Below, piece after piece: positions 1-10,205 of a stretch of DNA of 64,000 bases (its first letter is position 1; every line of letters begins with the position of its first letter). Position numbers and translations under genes: made by a program. The stretch comes from Burkholderiaceae bacterium (GTDB lineage: Bacteria; Pseudomonadota; Gammaproteobacteria; Burkholderiales; Burkholderiaceae_B). A model generated the notes under the pieces. It had not been told where the DNA came from. It saw nothing but the letters and a program-made list of their open reading frames with translations, and did not search any database. The stretch is taken from NCBI GenBank assembly GCA_030728985.1, contig JANQYI010000012.1, positions 186,001 to 250,000 of the forward strand. The letters run 5' to 3'.

Positions 1-329
1 GAAAGTATCAATAAACCAATCAGTGTGGAGCCCATACCGAGCGCCAAGGAATAAGGCTGTGGACGTTTGTCTGTGTAAAAGCCAACAGTCGGCTGGAGCA
101 GCGAGGCTGTGAGTTGAAAGGCGAGAGTGATTAAACCGATTTGTACGAAGTCGAGATCGAACTCAGCCTTCAGTAAAGGGTAGAGCGCAGGAATCAGTGA
201 TTGAATCAGGTCGTTGAGCAGATGACAAAAACTCAAGGACAACAAAATAGGCATGGTCGCCGCCTGCGGACTCACGGTGTTGGATGCAGAGAGTGGCGCT
301 TGTGTTCGGGCGGCGACGGGCTTACTCAT
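1..329 (-). CDS. MFS transporter, fosmidomycin resistance (Fsr) type, N-terminal part
   Basis: The gene is cut by the left edge of the window; about 109 N-terminal residues are present, read on the minus strand from an ATG at 327-329. After a polar leader of about 25 residues the protein has a first hydrophobic segment containing LSFCHLLNDLIQSLIPALYP, then LITLAFQLTASLLQPTVGFY and a basic TDKRPQP loop. The HLLND motif in the first helix and the QPxxGxxxDKRP loop are typical of the Fsr branch of major facilitator exporters in the inner membrane. The substrate cannot be told from this piece. It ends 20 bases upstream of the stop of the desulfhydrase-like gene, which has the same orientation, so the two may be co-transcribed. 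Confidence 0.75.
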   Translation of the reverse strand, partial: MSKPVAARTQAPLSASNTVSPQAATMPILLSLSFCHLLNDLIQSLIPALYPLLKAEFDLDFVQIGLITLAFQLTASLLQPTVGFYTDKRPQPYSLALGMGSTLIGLLIL

Positions 330-349
330 GAGCAAGGTTGTATGATTTT

Positions 350-1366
350 TTATACGGCATCCGCCGGATCACCCAAAATCACCGACTCATAGGCATGCAG
401 GGATGTCGCACCGCCCGTGTGCAGGAAAAGCACATTGTCTGTCGGTTTGAAGTAGCCTTGACGACTGAGACCGATCAGTCCAGCCATGATTTTCCCGGTG
501 TAGACAGGATCGAGCAAGATCGCTTCTGTGCGTGCGAGCAACTGAACCGCTTCGACCATTGCAGGGTTGGGGACGGAGTACTTGGGACGCCACCAGTCGC
601 CATAGGAAACTACTGCTTCCGCGGGTACTTGTATACCCGTGCCAAGTAAGTCCATAATGGCTTGCGCCTCTTTGTGGACCAAGGGGTTTTGGTCTTTTGG
701 ATCGCGACTGACGCCGATGCCCACCAGCGGGATCTTGATGTTGTTACCCAGAAAGCCCGCGACCAGACCACCGTGGGTGCCCGAGCTGCCAGAGCCGACG
801 ACCAAATGATCCATCGGCTGACCCATCGCAAAAAGCTGCTCTTGAATTTCTTGTGCACATGCAACATAACCCAAGCCGCCGACGGCGTTGGAGCCGCCAC
901 CCGGGATGATGTAGGGTTTGCGACCTTGCGTACGCGCCTCTTGAGCTGCAGCCTCCATCGCTTGCGCCATGTTGGAGCCGCCAGGCACTACGGTGATGCT
1001 TTCGACGCCCAACAAACGAAACATGAAGTTATTGCCGCTTGCCTGTGGATCGTAGCTTCCTGGTACGCGCTCCTCAATAACAAAGCGGCATTTGAGCCCT
1101 TCTTTGACAGCCGCTGACAAGGTGATACGGCAGTGGTTGGATTGCGGTGCACCGCAGGTGATCAAGGTATCCGCGCCTTTAGCTAGTGCGTCGCCCATCA
1201 GAAACTCAAGCTTGCGCGTCTTATTCCCCCCAGGTGCTAGACCCAACATGTCATCACGCTTGATCCATACCTTGGGTCCGCCCAAGGCTTTGGTGAAGTT
1301 AGGTAAAAACTCGATGGGTGAAGGGCCGACAGTGTATTGACGGCGGGGAAAGCGACTTAAATCCAT
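350..1366 (-). CDS. D-cysteine desulfhydrase / ACC-deaminase family PLP enzyme
   Basis: This 338-residue protein belongs to the fold-type II PLP family that holds D-cysteine desulfhydrase and 1-aminocyclopropane-1-carboxylate deaminase. It shows the PLP-lysine motif GGNKTRKLEF (Lys49), the substrate-carboxylate loop QSNHCR near residue 75, the phosphate-binding GSGSSGTHGG segment, and a late HTGGA motif. The length is normal for the family. D-cysteine desulfhydrase would turn D-cysteine into pyruvate, ammonia and sulfide. Related enzymes act on L-cysteate or ACC, so the substrate is not certain. It starts at an ATG and is divergent from the peptide ABC operon across 166 bases. The Fsr-type transporter lies downstream on the same strand. 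Confidence 0.8.
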   Translation of the reverse strand: MDLSRFPRRQYTVGPSPIEFLPNFTKALGGPKVWIKRDDMLGLAPGGNKTRKLEFLMGDALAKGADTLITCGAPQSNHCRITLSAAVKEGLKCRFVIEERVPGSYDPQASGNNFMFRLLGVESITVVPGGSNMAQAMEAAAQEARTQGRKPYIIPGGGSNAVGGLGYVACAQEIQEQLFAMGQPMDHLVVGSGSSGTHGGLVAGFLGNNIKIPLVGIGVSRDPKDQNPLVHKEAQAIMDLLGTGIQVPAEAVVSYGDWWRPKYSVPNPAMVEAVQLLARTEAILLDPVYTGKIMAGLIGLSRQGYFKPTDNVLFLHTGGATSLHAYESVILGDPADAV

Positions 1367-1532
1367 GCATGACTCCTGATATTTTTCATAATTTCATCGG
1401 ATGGACGAGACACAACTCGAACAATGTACGCCCTCATCCTCGCCTTGCCAAGTCAAAAATAATCTGTTGACGCGAAGTCTTTCAGTCGATAGCATCAAAT
1501 CACATTAAGGCTTTAAAAGGCGTGTGCTTTAG

Positions 1533-2474
1533 ATGTTTGCTTACGCTATCCGCCGTTTGCTGTTGACTTTACCGGTCATGCTGGTCGTCGCGCTTTTCGT
1601 TTACGGCTTACTTGACTTGGCGCCGGGAGACCCGGCGGTATTCCTCGCGGGCGAAGAAGCCTCGCTCGAGGACATCGCTCGCATTCGCGAGACGCTTGGC
1701 TTGGACCAGCCTTTTTATCATCGTTTTACCTTGTGGTTACTCAATGTGCTTCAGGGTGATTTGGGCAACTCCCTTTTTACGGGGGTCCCGGTTTCACAGA
1801 TGATTGTGCAGCGGATGCCGCCCACCTTTACCTTGATGGTCATGACCTTGATCGTCTCTGTGATGATTGCCATTCCGCTCGGTGCTTTAGCGGCATGGCG
1901 TCACAACAGCCGCTATGATCGTGGTGTCATGATCGTGGCTGTTTTAAGTTTTTCATTGCCCACTTTTGTCGTGGGCTACATGCTGGCGTGGGCGATCGGT
2001 ATCGAAATGCGTTGGCTACCTGTTCAGGGGTATGTGCCTTTTTCACAAGGGACCTGGAGTTCCATCAAAACCTTGATTCTTCCGACACTTGCGCTCAGTA
2101 GCGTTTACGTCGCACTCATTACACGGATCACGCGCGCAACGCTTCTTGAAACACTTTCTCAGGATTACATCAGGACCGCACGCTCCAAAGGGGTCGGCAA
2201 TCAAGAAATCTTATTTCGTCATGCGCTCAAGAACGCGGCGATCCCGGTCATCACCGTGATAGGCAGTGGTGTGGCCTTGCTCATCAGCGGCGCTGTGGTC
2301 ACAGAGACGGTCTTTTCGATTCCAGGCTTGGGTCGCTTGACTGTCGACGCGATCCTTAGACGCGACTATCCAATTATTCAGGGGGTGATTTTACTCTTTA
2401 GCTTTTTATATGTACTGGTCAATCTCATCATCGATCTGCTTTATCGCGTCTTTGACCCGAGGATTAAATACTGA
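1533..2474 (+). CDS. Peptide-type ABC transporter permease (DppB family)
   Basis: This 313-residue inner-membrane protein has the DppB/OppB architecture: an N-terminal helix (FAYAIRRLLLTLPVML), a periplasmic segment with the LDLAPGDP signature, then five further hydrophobic segments. The EAA-type coupling loop (YIRTARSKGVGNQEILFRHALKNA) contacts the ATPase. It would form half of the import channel for peptides or related small substrates. Its stop overlaps the start of the next gene in TGATG, so the two permeases are probably translationally coupled. It is the first gene of a five-gene operon (permeases, fused ATPase, binding protein, M81 peptidase). The substrate is inferred only at family level. 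Confidence 0.93.
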   Translation: MFAYAIRRLLLTLPVMLVVALFVYGLLDLAPGDPAVFLAGEEASLEDIARIRETLGLDQPFYHRFTLWLLNVLQGDLGNSLFTGVPVSQMIVQRMPPTFTLMVMTLIVSVMIAIPLGALAAWRHNSRYDRGVMIVAVLSFSLPTFVVGYMLAWAIGIEMRWLPVQGYVPFSQGTWSSIKTLILPTLALSSVYVALITRITRATLLETLSQDYIRTARSKGVGNQEILFRHALKNAAIPVITVIGSGVALLISGAVVTETVFSIPGLGRLTVDAILRRDYPIIQGVILLFSFLYVLVNLIIDLLYRVFDPRIKY

Positions 2475-3307
2475 TGTCGCAAGCCTTTAAATTCCTCAGG
2501 CGTCATCCGACCATTCTTGTGGGAGGAACGATTGTTTTCTTGCTTATTCTGATGGCGATATTTGCGCCGTGGATCGCTGAAAAAGATCCTATGGCGCTTT
2601 CTCCGATTCATCGGGCACGAGTCCCGAGCGAGCGATTCTGGTTCGGGACTGACCTGCTTGGTCGCGATGTATTCGCGCGTGTTGTGTATGGCGCGCGTAT
2701 TTCGCTGATTGTTGGTATCTCTGTCGCCCTCTTGTCAGCGGTGATCGGTACCATCATTGGCTTGACTTCAGGCTTCGTCAAATGGATCGATGCGATCGTG
2801 ATGCGCATCATGGATGGTCTGATGTCGATTCCGACGATTTTGTTGGCGATTGCCTTGATTGCCTTGACCCGCGCTTCACTGGAAAATGTCATTATCGCCA
2901 TCACGATCGCCGAGGTTCCTCGGGTCGTGCGATTGGTCAGAGGCCTGGCGTTATCCTTGCGCGAGCAACCTTATGTTGAGGCGGCCATCGCTGCAGGCGC
3001 TTCGCCCGTGCGCGTCGTGTTTAAACATATTTTTCCCAACACGATCGCTGCGCTGACTGTGCAGACAACCTATATTTGCGGCTTGGCGATTCTGGCCGAA
3101 GCCAGCTTGTCTTTTATCGGCGCCGGTATTCCGCCTTCGATTCCCTCGTGGGGCAATATCATGGCTGAAGGTCGAGCGTTGTGGCAGATCAAGCCGCATA
3201 TGATTGCTTTCCCCGCGTTATTTTTGTCGATCACTATTTTGGCGATCAATATGTTGGGTGATGGTTTGCGTGATGCCATTGATCCGCGTATGGCTAAGAG
3301 AATCTGA
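2474..3307 (+). CDS. Peptide-type ABC transporter permease (DppC family)
   Basis: This 277-residue protein is the DppC/OppC partner. It has an N-terminal membrane anchor, the [20 protein letters not shown] segment followed by [13 protein letters not shown], which is diagnostic of DppC proteins, and an EAA loop ([20 protein letters not shown]) before the last helices. It should pair with the DppB-like protein to form the channel. The ATG overlaps the upstream stop by one base. Only one base separates its stop from the ATG of the ATPase gene, so the three genes form a tight operon. Nothing is unusual in length or motifs. Confidence 0.93.
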   Translation: MSQAFKFLRRHPTILVGGTIVFLLILMAIFAPWIAEKDPMALSPIHRARVPSERFWFGTDLLGRDVFARVVYGARISLIVGISVALLSAVIGTIIGLTSGFVKWIDAIVMRIMDGLMSIPTILLAIALIALTRASLENVIIAITIAEVPRVVRLVRGLALSLREQPYVEAAIAAGASPVRVVFKHIFPNTIAALTVQTTYICGLAILAEASLSFIGAGIPPSIPSWGNIMAEGRALWQIKPHMIAFPALFLSITILAINMLGDGLRDAIDPRMAKRI

Positions 3308-3308
3308 C

Positions 3309-5204
3309 ATGACGAATGCTCATCAACCCTCCGTCAATATGTCGCGACGTGTGCTTGACGTCAAAGGACTTTCGGTGGTCTTTGGCACAGGCCCTGGTCA
3401 GGTGCAGGCTGTTAAATCATTGAACTTACACATCGATCGCGGCGAGACCTTGGCGATTGTCGGTGAGTCTGGATCAGGTAAATCCGTCACCTCTCTCGCA
3501 CTGATGCGTTTGATCGAGTTTGGTGGTGGCACGATTACCCAAGGCGAGATGCAATTTCACCGAGCTCAGGGTCAAACGGTTGATTTAAGGCGTGCGCCCG
3601 AGGAAGTCATGCGCAGTATGCGGGGCGCAGATCTCAGCATGATCTTTCAAGAGCCTATGACCTCACTGAACCCCGTTTTTACCGTGGGATCGCAGATTAC
3701 TGAGGCTATTTTGTTACATCAGGCCTGCGATATGGCGCAAGCGACTGCGGCTGCAATCCGCATCTTGGATCAGGTCCGCATTCCCGATGCGACTGCGATG
3801 CTCAAGCGTTATCCTCATGAATTGTCTGGGGGTATGCGTCAGCGCGTGATGATTGCGATGGCACTCTCTTGCAAGCCTTCGGTATTGATCGCCGACGAAC
3901 CTACTACGGCTTTGGATGTGACGATTCAAGCGCAAATTCTGCAGCTGATCGCCGATCTTCAAAAAGAAATGGACATGGGCGTGATTTTCATCACGCACGA
4001 TATGGGTGTGGTCGCAGAAATCGCCGACCGTGTCATGGTGATGCGACATGGCGAAGTAGTCGAAGAAAATGATGTCTTCAGTTTATTTGCAGATCCGCGT
4101 CATCTCTATACAAAAACGCTACTGGCTGCGGTACCCAAGTTGGGTTCGATGCGAGGCATTCGAGAGCCGACCCGTTTTGATTTGCCTTTGCAGGAAAGTC
4201 AGGATCAGGCGAGGGTGTCAACGAATCGTGAAATCAAGCACGGCTCGCGTCATGCGGACGGTACGCATGACAGTCAGGTGATACTGAGTGTGAAAGACTT
4301 GGTGACTCGCTTTGATATCAGAGGTGGAATTTTTTCTAGAGTGCAGCGTCGCGTCCATGCGGTCGAGCATGTTTCTTTCGATTTACACGAGGGTGAAACA
4401 CTGTCTTTGGTCGGAGAGTCTGGTTGCGGCAAGACCACCACTGGACGTTCTCTCATGGGCTTGACCAAGGTCACCGGAGGTCAAGTGATCTTTGGCGGAA
4501 CAGCGATCAATCTTGCCAGTGCTCGCTCTTTGCGAAGCGTGCGTCGCAATATGCAATTTGTGTTTCAAGATCCCTTCGCGTCTCTCAATCCGAGAATGCG
4601 CGTTGGGGAGTGTATTGGCGAACCCATGGTGATTCAAAGTTTGGCGAGCGGCGACCAGGTGGTCAGGCGTGTGTCCGAACTCATGGAAAGGGTCGGACTT
4701 GATCCCTCGACCGCGCATCGTTGGCCGCATGAGTTTTCGGGGGGACAGCGGCAACGGATTTGTATCGCCCGTGCTCTTTCCGTCAATCCGAAAGTGCTGA
4801 TCGCGGATGAGGCTGTTTCCGCACTCGATGTTTCCATCCGTGCGCAGATCGTCAACCTATTGATTGATTTACAAGATGATCTGGGCGTTTCTTATTTATT
4901 TATCTCGCACGATATGGCGGTTGTCGAGCGCGTGAGTCATCGCGTGGCGGTGATGTACTTGGGGCAAATTGTTGAGATCGGTCCGCGCAGCGCGATCTTT
5001 GAACATCCTCAACACCCTTACACAAAAAAACTGATGGCCGCTGTGCCGATTGCGGATCCGATGGCAAGACGCACACATAAACTCGAAATTTCAGAAATAC
5101 CGAGCCCCGCAAGAGGGGTGGGTGATGAACCCCTTGTCGCACCTTTAGTGAAGGTCGGTGAGGGCCATTTTGTCGCTTCGCATAAGGTGGGAGGCATGTA
5201 TTGA
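3309..5204 (+). CDS. Fused double ATP-binding protein of a peptide ABC transporter (DppD-DppF type)
   Basis: The 631-residue protein contains two complete nucleotide-binding domains in one chain, as in GsiA-type importers. Domain 1 has Walker A GESGSGKS (about 52-59), signature LSGGMRQR and Walker [13 protein letters not shown]. Domain 2 has Walker A GESGCGKT (about 369), signature FSGGQRQR and Walker [13 protein letters not shown]. Each is followed by the C-terminal oligopeptide-transporter region ([12 protein letters not shown] in the second). The open frame extends upstream to 3204, but the ATG at 3309, one base after the permease stop, gives the expected N-terminus MTNAHQPSV. It would energise import by the two permeases. 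Both ATP sites look intact. Confidence 0.93.
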   Translation: MTNAHQPSVNMSRRVLDVKGLSVVFGTGPGQVQAVKSLNLHIDRGETLAIVGESGSGKSVTSLALMRLIEFGGGTITQGEMQFHRAQGQTVDLRRAPEEVMRSMRGADLSMIFQEPMTSLNPVFTVGSQITEAILLHQACDMAQATAAAIRILDQVRIPDATAMLKRYPHELSGGMRQRVMIAMALSCKPSVLIADEPTTALDVTIQAQILQLIADLQKEMDMGVIFITHDMGVVAEIADRVMVMRHGEVVEENDVFSLFADPRHLYTKTLLAAVPKLGSMRGIREPTRFDLPLQESQDQARVSTNREIKHGSRHADGTHDSQVILSVKDLVTRFDIRGGIFSRVQRRVHAVEHVSFDLHEGETLSLVGESGCGKTTTGRSLMGLTKVTGGQVIFGGTAINLASARSLRSVRRNMQFVFQDPFASLNPRMRVGECIGEPMVIQSLASGDQVVRRVSELMERVGLDPSTAHRWPHEFSGGQRQRICIARALSVNPKVLIADEAVSALDVSIRAQIVNLLIDLQDDLGVSYLFISHDMAVVERVSHRVAVMYLGQIVEIGPRSAIFEHPQHPYTKKLMAAVPIADPMARRTHKLEISEIPSPARGVGDEPLVAPLVKVGEGHFVASHKVGGMY

Positions 5205-5228
5205 ACTTGTATCCTTGGGAGAGTAAAG

Positions 5229-6827
5229 ATGGATCGTAGAAAATTCTTAGTGACGTCTTCAGCGACCGCCGCGGTTTTGAGTTTGCCCGTCGCGTTTAAA
5301 GTGCATGCCGCGGCGCCGGCCAAATTGTTTCGCTGGGTTCCGCATGCGGATCTGACCATCCTCGATCCGATGTTTAGTACGGTGTTCATCACCAATATTC
5401 ACTCGCAACTCATCTTTGACACGCTGTACGGACTGGATGATCAATACCAGCCGCATCCTCAGATGGCCTCAGGTCACGAGTCCGACAGCACCGGACTGAT
5501 CTGGACCATCAAATTACGCGACGGACTTAAGTTTCATGATGGTTCTCCGGTCCGCGCGCAGGATGCTGTAGCCAGTCTGAAAAGATGGTCCAAAAAGGAT
5601 TTGATGGGCCGCTCCTTGTTTGAGGCCACCGAGTCTTTGACCGCGCTTGACGACAAGACGTTGCAGTTTAAGCTCAAAAAACCTTTTCCACTCATATTGC
5701 ATGCGATCGCGCGGCCAACAGGCAGCATGGCCTGCATCATGCCCGAAAAGCTCGCGATGACGCCTGATAATGTCCAAGTCAAGGTCATGAACGGCTCTGG
5801 TCCGTTCAGGTTCGTCCATGATCAGTGGGTCTCTGGTTCACAGGCGGTATATCAACGCTTTGCCGACTATGTGCCGAGTAGCAACAAACTCAAACCCGAA
5901 TTCACTTCTGGTCCCAAAATCGCGCATATCGAACAAGTCAAATGGCAAATCATTCCGGATCGCGCGACCTCGGTGGCTGCGCTCCAGAACAACGAAGTCG
6001 ATGGCGTTGAGCACATCGATGCTGACTTTTTGCCTGTATTGAAGAAAGATAAAAATATTACCCTCATCAAGAGAACTCTTCCTTCCATTTCTTTAATGCG
6101 CTTCAATCATCTGCACGCGCCTTTCAACAACAAGCTGATGCGACAAGCGATTTTGTCGGTCGTCAATCAGACTGAGTACATGATGGCGATGAATGGTCCG
6201 GACTTTCCTGAATTCTGGAACGATAAGTGCGGCGTATTTGTTCCAGGCTCACCGATGAGCAGTGACGGTGGTTTGGATAAACTTTTAGGCAAGCGTGATA
6301 TGAATAAGGCGCGCGCCATGATCAAGGAAGCGGGCTACAAGGGCGAAACGGTCGTTATTCTTGATCCTGTTGACTATCCTGCTTTTCATACCGCAGCGCT
6401 GGTCTCCGCAGACCTGTTTAAACAGTTGGGGATTAAAACGGACGTCCAGGCAATGAACTGGGGCACGTTGATGCAGCGACGCAACAGCCAAGAGCCGCCT
6501 TCGGCGGGCGGATGGAATGTCGCCTTTACTGCGACAACGGGTCCAAACAATCTCGACCCCGCTGGACATCTGGCGATCCGTGGTACGGGTAAGAAAGCTT
6601 GGTTTGGTTGGCCTACGAGTGAGCGGATCGAGCAGCTTCGTCTAGACTGGTTCAATGCCAAAAGCTTGGATGAACAAAAACGTATCTGTCGCGATTTACA
6701 AATACAGGTGTTCGAGGATGTGCCTTATATTCCGCTGGGTGCGAATTATGCTGTTTCTGCAATCCGTAAAGAGTGGGTGGATTTCCAGCCTCAGATGCCT
6801 CTGTTTTATACCTTGCGTAAATCCTAA
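5229..6827 (+). CDS. ABC transporter substrate-binding protein, family 5 (DppA/OppA-like)
   Basis: This 532-residue periplasmic protein starts with MDRRKFLVTSSATAAVLSLP and a likely cleavage after HAA. The DRRKFL stretch resembles a twin-arginine (Tat) signal, so export as a folded protein is possible. The body shows the family-5 pattern: LTILDPMFSTVFIT near the N-terminus, LRDGLKFHDGSPVRAQDAV, and MRQAILSVVNQTEYM in the middle. It lies 24 bases after the ATPase gene and has a good GGGAGAG ribosome site, so it is the receptor of the same importer. The ligand cannot be read from sequence. The M81 peptidase behind it suggests a peptide or modified peptide. Confidence 0.92.
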   Translation: MDRRKFLVTSSATAAVLSLPVAFKVHAAAPAKLFRWVPHADLTILDPMFSTVFITNIHSQLIFDTLYGLDDQYQPHPQMASGHESDSTGLIWTIKLRDGLKFHDGSPVRAQDAVASLKRWSKKDLMGRSLFEATESLTALDDKTLQFKLKKPFPLILHAIARPTGSMACIMPEKLAMTPDNVQVKVMNGSGPFRFVHDQWVSGSQAVYQRFADYVPSSNKLKPEFTSGPKIAHIEQVKWQIIPDRATSVAALQNNEVDGVEHIDADFLPVLKKDKNITLIKRTLPSISLMRFNHLHAPFNNKLMRQAILSVVNQTEYMMAMNGPDFPEFWNDKCGVFVPGSPMSSDGGLDKLLGKRDMNKARAMIKEAGYKGETVVILDPVDYPAFHTAALVSADLFKQLGIKTDVQAMNWGTLMQRRNSQEPPSAGGWNVAFTATTGPNNLDPAGHLAIRGTGKKAWFGWPTSERIEQLRLDWFNAKSLDEQKRICRDLQIQVFEDVPYIPLGANYAVSAIRKEWVDFQPQMPLFYTLRKS

Positions 6828-6847
6828 CCCCTCGAGTCTCTCTGATC

Positions 6848-8383
6848 ATGAAAAAAAACCCAAAAATCGCCATCGCAGGCTTTGCGCTGGAAGCCAATCG
6901 GTTTTCGCCTGTTTCCACACGGGAAGATTTTGAAAAGTCCTGTTGGCACGAGGGGGAGGTCATCACTGACTTGGCGCGCCAGACAAGTAATTTGCCTGCC
7001 GAGGTGACGGGGTTTTATGCACGCATGGATGAGAGCGGGCCCTGGACGGCGGCGCCAACGATTGTGATTGGCGCGCCGCCCGGCGGACCTGTGGTTAAAG
7101 ATGTTTGGGCAGAGTTCATGCAGAAACTTGAAAAAAGTCTGCGTGCGGCAATGCCGCTTGATGCGGTCTATGTTGCCAACCACGGCGCATCGAGTGCGGA
7201 GCACCTCGACGATACTGAGGGAGACATGATGACGCTGATCCGTTCGATCGTGGGGCCCGATGTGCCTGTCGTCGCGACGCATGATTTGCACTGCAATGTC
7301 TCGGAACGCACGGTCGATGCCTTGGATGCTTTGGTCAGTTACCGCACCAATCCGCATGTCGATCAACGAGAAAGGGCGGCCGAGGCTGCTGATCTCCTTG
7401 TTGAGATGTTCAGTGGTATGAAGACCCAAAAATCTTTTATTCGTTTGCCGATCACGCCACCTTCAGTCACCTTGTTGACGGCGCGAGGTCCCTATGCGGA
7501 CTTAATCAAGATGGGAACCGCAATGATGCAGTCGCCCGTCGAGGGCCCCATTGCCAATGTCTCTGTGTCCGCGGGCTTTGTATTTTCTGATTTACCTAAA
7601 TGCGGCATCACGATTTCAGTGACTTCGCGTGGCGATTTGGCGGCGGCGCAACGCTGTGCAATTCAGATCGCGCGCGCCGCGTGGGCAGATCGCGGTCGAT
7701 ATGTGCCGGATATGCTTGAAATTCCAGAAGCGGTCGCAAAAGCCAAACAAACGAAAGTCCCCTTATTGTTTGCGGATGTGGCGGATAACCCTGGTGGTGG
7801 TGGACGTGGCAATACTTCGTGGCTATTAGCCGCTTTTAACGAAGCCAAGATTCCTGGCGTGTTGCTAGGTGTTTTTATTGATCCCGCTTTGGCTCAGCAG
7901 GCTCATAACACTGGCGAGGGTATGGAGTTCGAGGCTGTTTTTAACGCCACAGAAAGTCAATTTTCAAAACGTTATAGCGCACGTGCGCGTGTTCTGAAGC
8001 TCACTGATGGTGAGACAATGGGGCGCCGTGGCATTTTGCGCGGCAAGAAGTTTTCTCTTGGACCTTCTGCGTTGATCGAACTTGTTGGCACTGGAACGCG
8101 TGTGGTGGTGGGAAGTCTGCGTCGGCAGCTGTGTGATCCAGCCATGCTGGAAATGCACGGTATTGATATTTCAGCCGTGCCGATCCTCATTGTTAAAAGC
8201 CGTGGACATTACCGTGCAGGTTTCGATGAGTTTTTCCCCGAGTCGCAGATTTTCGATGTCGATAGCCCCGGGCTGACGACACCCAACTTAAAAAACGTGG
8301 ACTTCAAACGTTTACCAAGACCAGTGTTCCCCATTGATCAAGAGGCGACCTGGACCGAACCCACCTGGGCTCGAGGTCTTTAA
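6848..8383 (+). CDS. M81 family metallopeptidase (MlrC-like)
   Basis: This 511-residue protein matches the M81/MlrC family, named after the zinc peptidase that finishes microcystin breakdown in Sphingomonas. Visible motifs are IAGFALEANRFSP at the N-terminus, the VANHGASSAEH segment, the metal-binding HDLHCN (His145, Asp146, His148) and the family block VSYRTNPHVDQRERA. A later part has DVADNPGGGGRGNTSWLL and KSRGHYRAGFDEFFPE. No signal peptide is seen, so it should act in the cytoplasm. It starts 20 bases after the binding-protein gene and is the last gene of the importer operon, which suggests it hydrolyses what the importer brings in. Most M81 members have unknown natural substrates, so microcystin breakdown should not be assumed. 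Confidence 0.88.
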   Translation: MKKNPKIAIAGFALEANRFSPVSTREDFEKSCWHEGEVITDLARQTSNLPAEVTGFYARMDESGPWTAAPTIVIGAPPGGPVVKDVWAEFMQKLEKSLRAAMPLDAVYVANHGASSAEHLDDTEGDMMTLIRSIVGPDVPVVATHDLHCNVSERTVDALDALVSYRTNPHVDQRERAAEAADLLVEMFSGMKTQKSFIRLPITPPSVTLLTARGPYADLIKMGTAMMQSPVEGPIANVSVSAGFVFSDLPKCGITISVTSRGDLAAAQRCAIQIARAAWADRGRYVPDMLEIPEAVAKAKQTKVPLLFADVADNPGGGGRGNTSWLLAAFNEAKIPGVLLGVFIDPALAQQAHNTGEGMEFEAVFNATESQFSKRYSARARVLKLTDGETMGRRGILRGKKFSLGPSALIELVGTGTRVVVGSLRRQLCDPAMLEMHGIDISAVPILIVKSRGHYRAGFDEFFPESQIFDVDSPGLTTPNLKNVDFKRLPRPVFPIDQEATWTEPTWARGL

Positions 8384-8407
8384 GCACGCTTATCTTTTTG
8401 AGTTTGT

Positions 8408-9958
8408 TCAGTGCGCCTTTGGATGCAGGGTCGGATACTGACCATCGTTGAGTATGTGCGTCTCGAGCACATGTCGACTGACTTGGCGGCGGCTGATCTT
8501 ACCCTGAGGATTTCGAGGCAGCGTAGCGACTGCAACGAACAGGCGGGGGCGTTTATGTTTAGACATGCCGGCAACAAGCTTTTCGCATGCTTCTTCCCAG
8601 CCATTTTGTACGCCTTCGCCCACCGCAATGATAATTTCTCCCCAATAGTCTGAGGCGAGTGAGGTGACACAGATTTGCCCGCAGAGCGCGTTTGATGCCA
8701 GCGCCACTTCAATTTCATCGGGATTGACACGATAGCCGCCGGTTTTGATGACGTCGGCGACACGTCCTGTTAAAACGAGTCGACCCGCGGTATCGATATA
8801 ACCGAGGTCTCCCGTGTCGTGCCAGCCGTCTGGCGTGTGCGGTCTGAATCCGTTGGCATCGATCAGACCCGCCGACATGTGCGGAGAGCGCAGCCAGACT
8901 TCGCCATGGGACTGATCCTCAGAAGTTGGCGCTTCTATTTTTATTTCGACACCGGAAGCGGGCCAACCCACACAGGCGCCCGGTGGCACTTCAGCTTGCG
9001 TAAAGTAATCATGCGTATCCTGCCGATCAAGAATCGTGATGGGATTGACGCACTCTGATTTTCCAAAAGTGATGCGTACCTTGGGACCAAACATCGCATG
9101 TGCTCTTTGATATAAAGCCGGTGTGAGAGGTTGTGTCCCGGTAAAAATGCACTGGAGAGATGGAAACTGTTTAGGCGCCAAGGCGTTCGTGATCTTTGCC
9201 AAGACAGTGGGGGGTGCAAAAATCGCAGCGAGCGAATCGCTTTCGAGCAATGGCGAAATGCGCTCAACATTGACCCCGTCATGCAGCACAATCGTGCCGC
9301 CGTGATCCAGCCAGGCAAATGTGAGTAATGAAGAGCCATGCACAAAGGGTGTCATTAGCAAAATGCGTGCACCGCGCGCAGGGACGAAGGGCAGGGACGC
9401 TTTAAGCAATTGTTCGCCTTGCCAGCGCGCGCCGTGGGTGTAAAGGACGCCCTTGGGTTTGCCCGTCGTGCCCGAGGTAAAGAGGAGCCTGCCTGGTGTT
9501 TCGGCAGGCACCGAGGGTAGCGTCGCGACGATTGACGTGGGCGGAAGTCGCATCGAGGCTAAATTAGGCTCTCGTGCGTCAATCCATGACAGTCCAAGGG
9601 TTACCATTTGTTCGGCGCGCTGATCAAGCGTCACGACGTGTTTGAAGGAGGCGAGCTGTCTACACCAGTCAATCTCGTCGAGCGTATAGCTCCAGCTCAG
9701 GGGCGTTTCACACGCGCCGGCTAATCGAACGCCATAGGATACCCATACAGCGTCGACAGAATTTGGCATCAGTGTTGCGACGGGCTGTCCAGCAACAAGG
9801 CCTTTTGCGATCAATACCGCTGCAAGTGTATGTGCCCTCTGGTTGAGCTCCGCATAGGTCAGGGTGTTTGCTTGGCCGTCCATTGCCGCGATATCTTCGC
9901 CAAAGCGTTGAGCAAGAGTGTGCAGGCTGCTGGACCATGCGATGGGCATATTGGACAT
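8408..9958 (-). CDS. AMP-dependent acyl-CoA synthetase/ligase
   Basis: This 516-residue adenylate-forming enzyme has the P-loop-like A3 motif LLFTSGTTGKPKGVLYTH, an A5-like region (ITFGKSECVNP), the A7 motif WHDTGDLGYID, the A8 hinge LTGRVADVIKTGGYRVNPDEIE and the A10 lysine motif PRNPQGKISRR. It would activate a carboxylic acid to the acyl-AMP and then the CoA thioester in the cytoplasm. The acid is not predictable from motifs. The frame is open 35 codons further upstream, but the ATG at 9956-9958 has an AGGAA ribosome site and gives MSNMPIAW, so I use it. The gene is convergent with the M81 peptidase and divergent from the molybdenum hydroxylase operon, which may supply its substrate. Confidence 0.88.
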   Translation of the reverse strand: MSNMPIAWSSSLHTLAQRFGEDIAAMDGQANTLTYAELNQRAHTLAAVLIAKGLVAGQPVATLMPNSVDAVWVSYGVRLAGACETPLSWSYTLDEIDWCRQLASFKHVVTLDQRAEQMVTLGLSWIDAREPNLASMRLPPTSIVATLPSVPAETPGRLLFTSGTTGKPKGVLYTHGARWQGEQLLKASLPFVPARGARILLMTPFVHGSSLLTFAWLDHGGTIVLHDGVNVERISPLLESDSLAAIFAPPTVLAKITNALAPKQFPSLQCIFTGTQPLTPALYQRAHAMFGPKVRITFGKSECVNPITILDRQDTHDYFTQAEVPPGACVGWPASGVEIKIEAPTSEDQSHGEVWLRSPHMSAGLIDANGFRPHTPDGWHDTGDLGYIDTAGRLVLTGRVADVIKTGGYRVNPDEIEVALASNALCGQICVTSLASDYWGEIIIAVGEGVQNGWEEACEKLVAGMSKHKRPRLFVAVATLPRNPQGKISRRQVSRHVLETHILNDGQYPTLHPKAH

Positions 9959-10122
9959 AAGATTCCTAAATAGACGACTGAAATGGACCGTGCTCAAAAA
10001 GATTGAAAGTATGACAAAGAATGAAAGAGATTGCGTTTTGGAGAAGTTTTTGCACTGCACCATATATGCTTGTATTCCATGCCTGTATTCTTTTGGCTAT
10101 GTAATATTTAGGATGAAGCAAG

Positions 10123-10148
10123 TTGACCCATCCTCTTGTCGAATAGAA
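10123..10148 (+). promoter_or_regulatory. Possible promoter of the molybdenum hydroxylase operon
   Basis: TTGACC at 10123-10128 is followed by two overlapping TAGAAT boxes, giving spacers of 15 and 20 bases, neither of them ideal. It lies about 60 bases before the first gene, inside a 247-base divergent intergenic region. This is a weak call from pattern only. Confidence 0.25.
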
Positions 10149-10205
10149 TAGAATGAATCCACCATATGATTGAAAAAGGTTCAGACAAATGACCGGGGAA
10201 GCGAG

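Noticed and set aside
6848-8383. Specific assignment as microcystin-degrading MlrC
   Set aside because: The family is broad and mlrA, mlrB and mlrD are absent.
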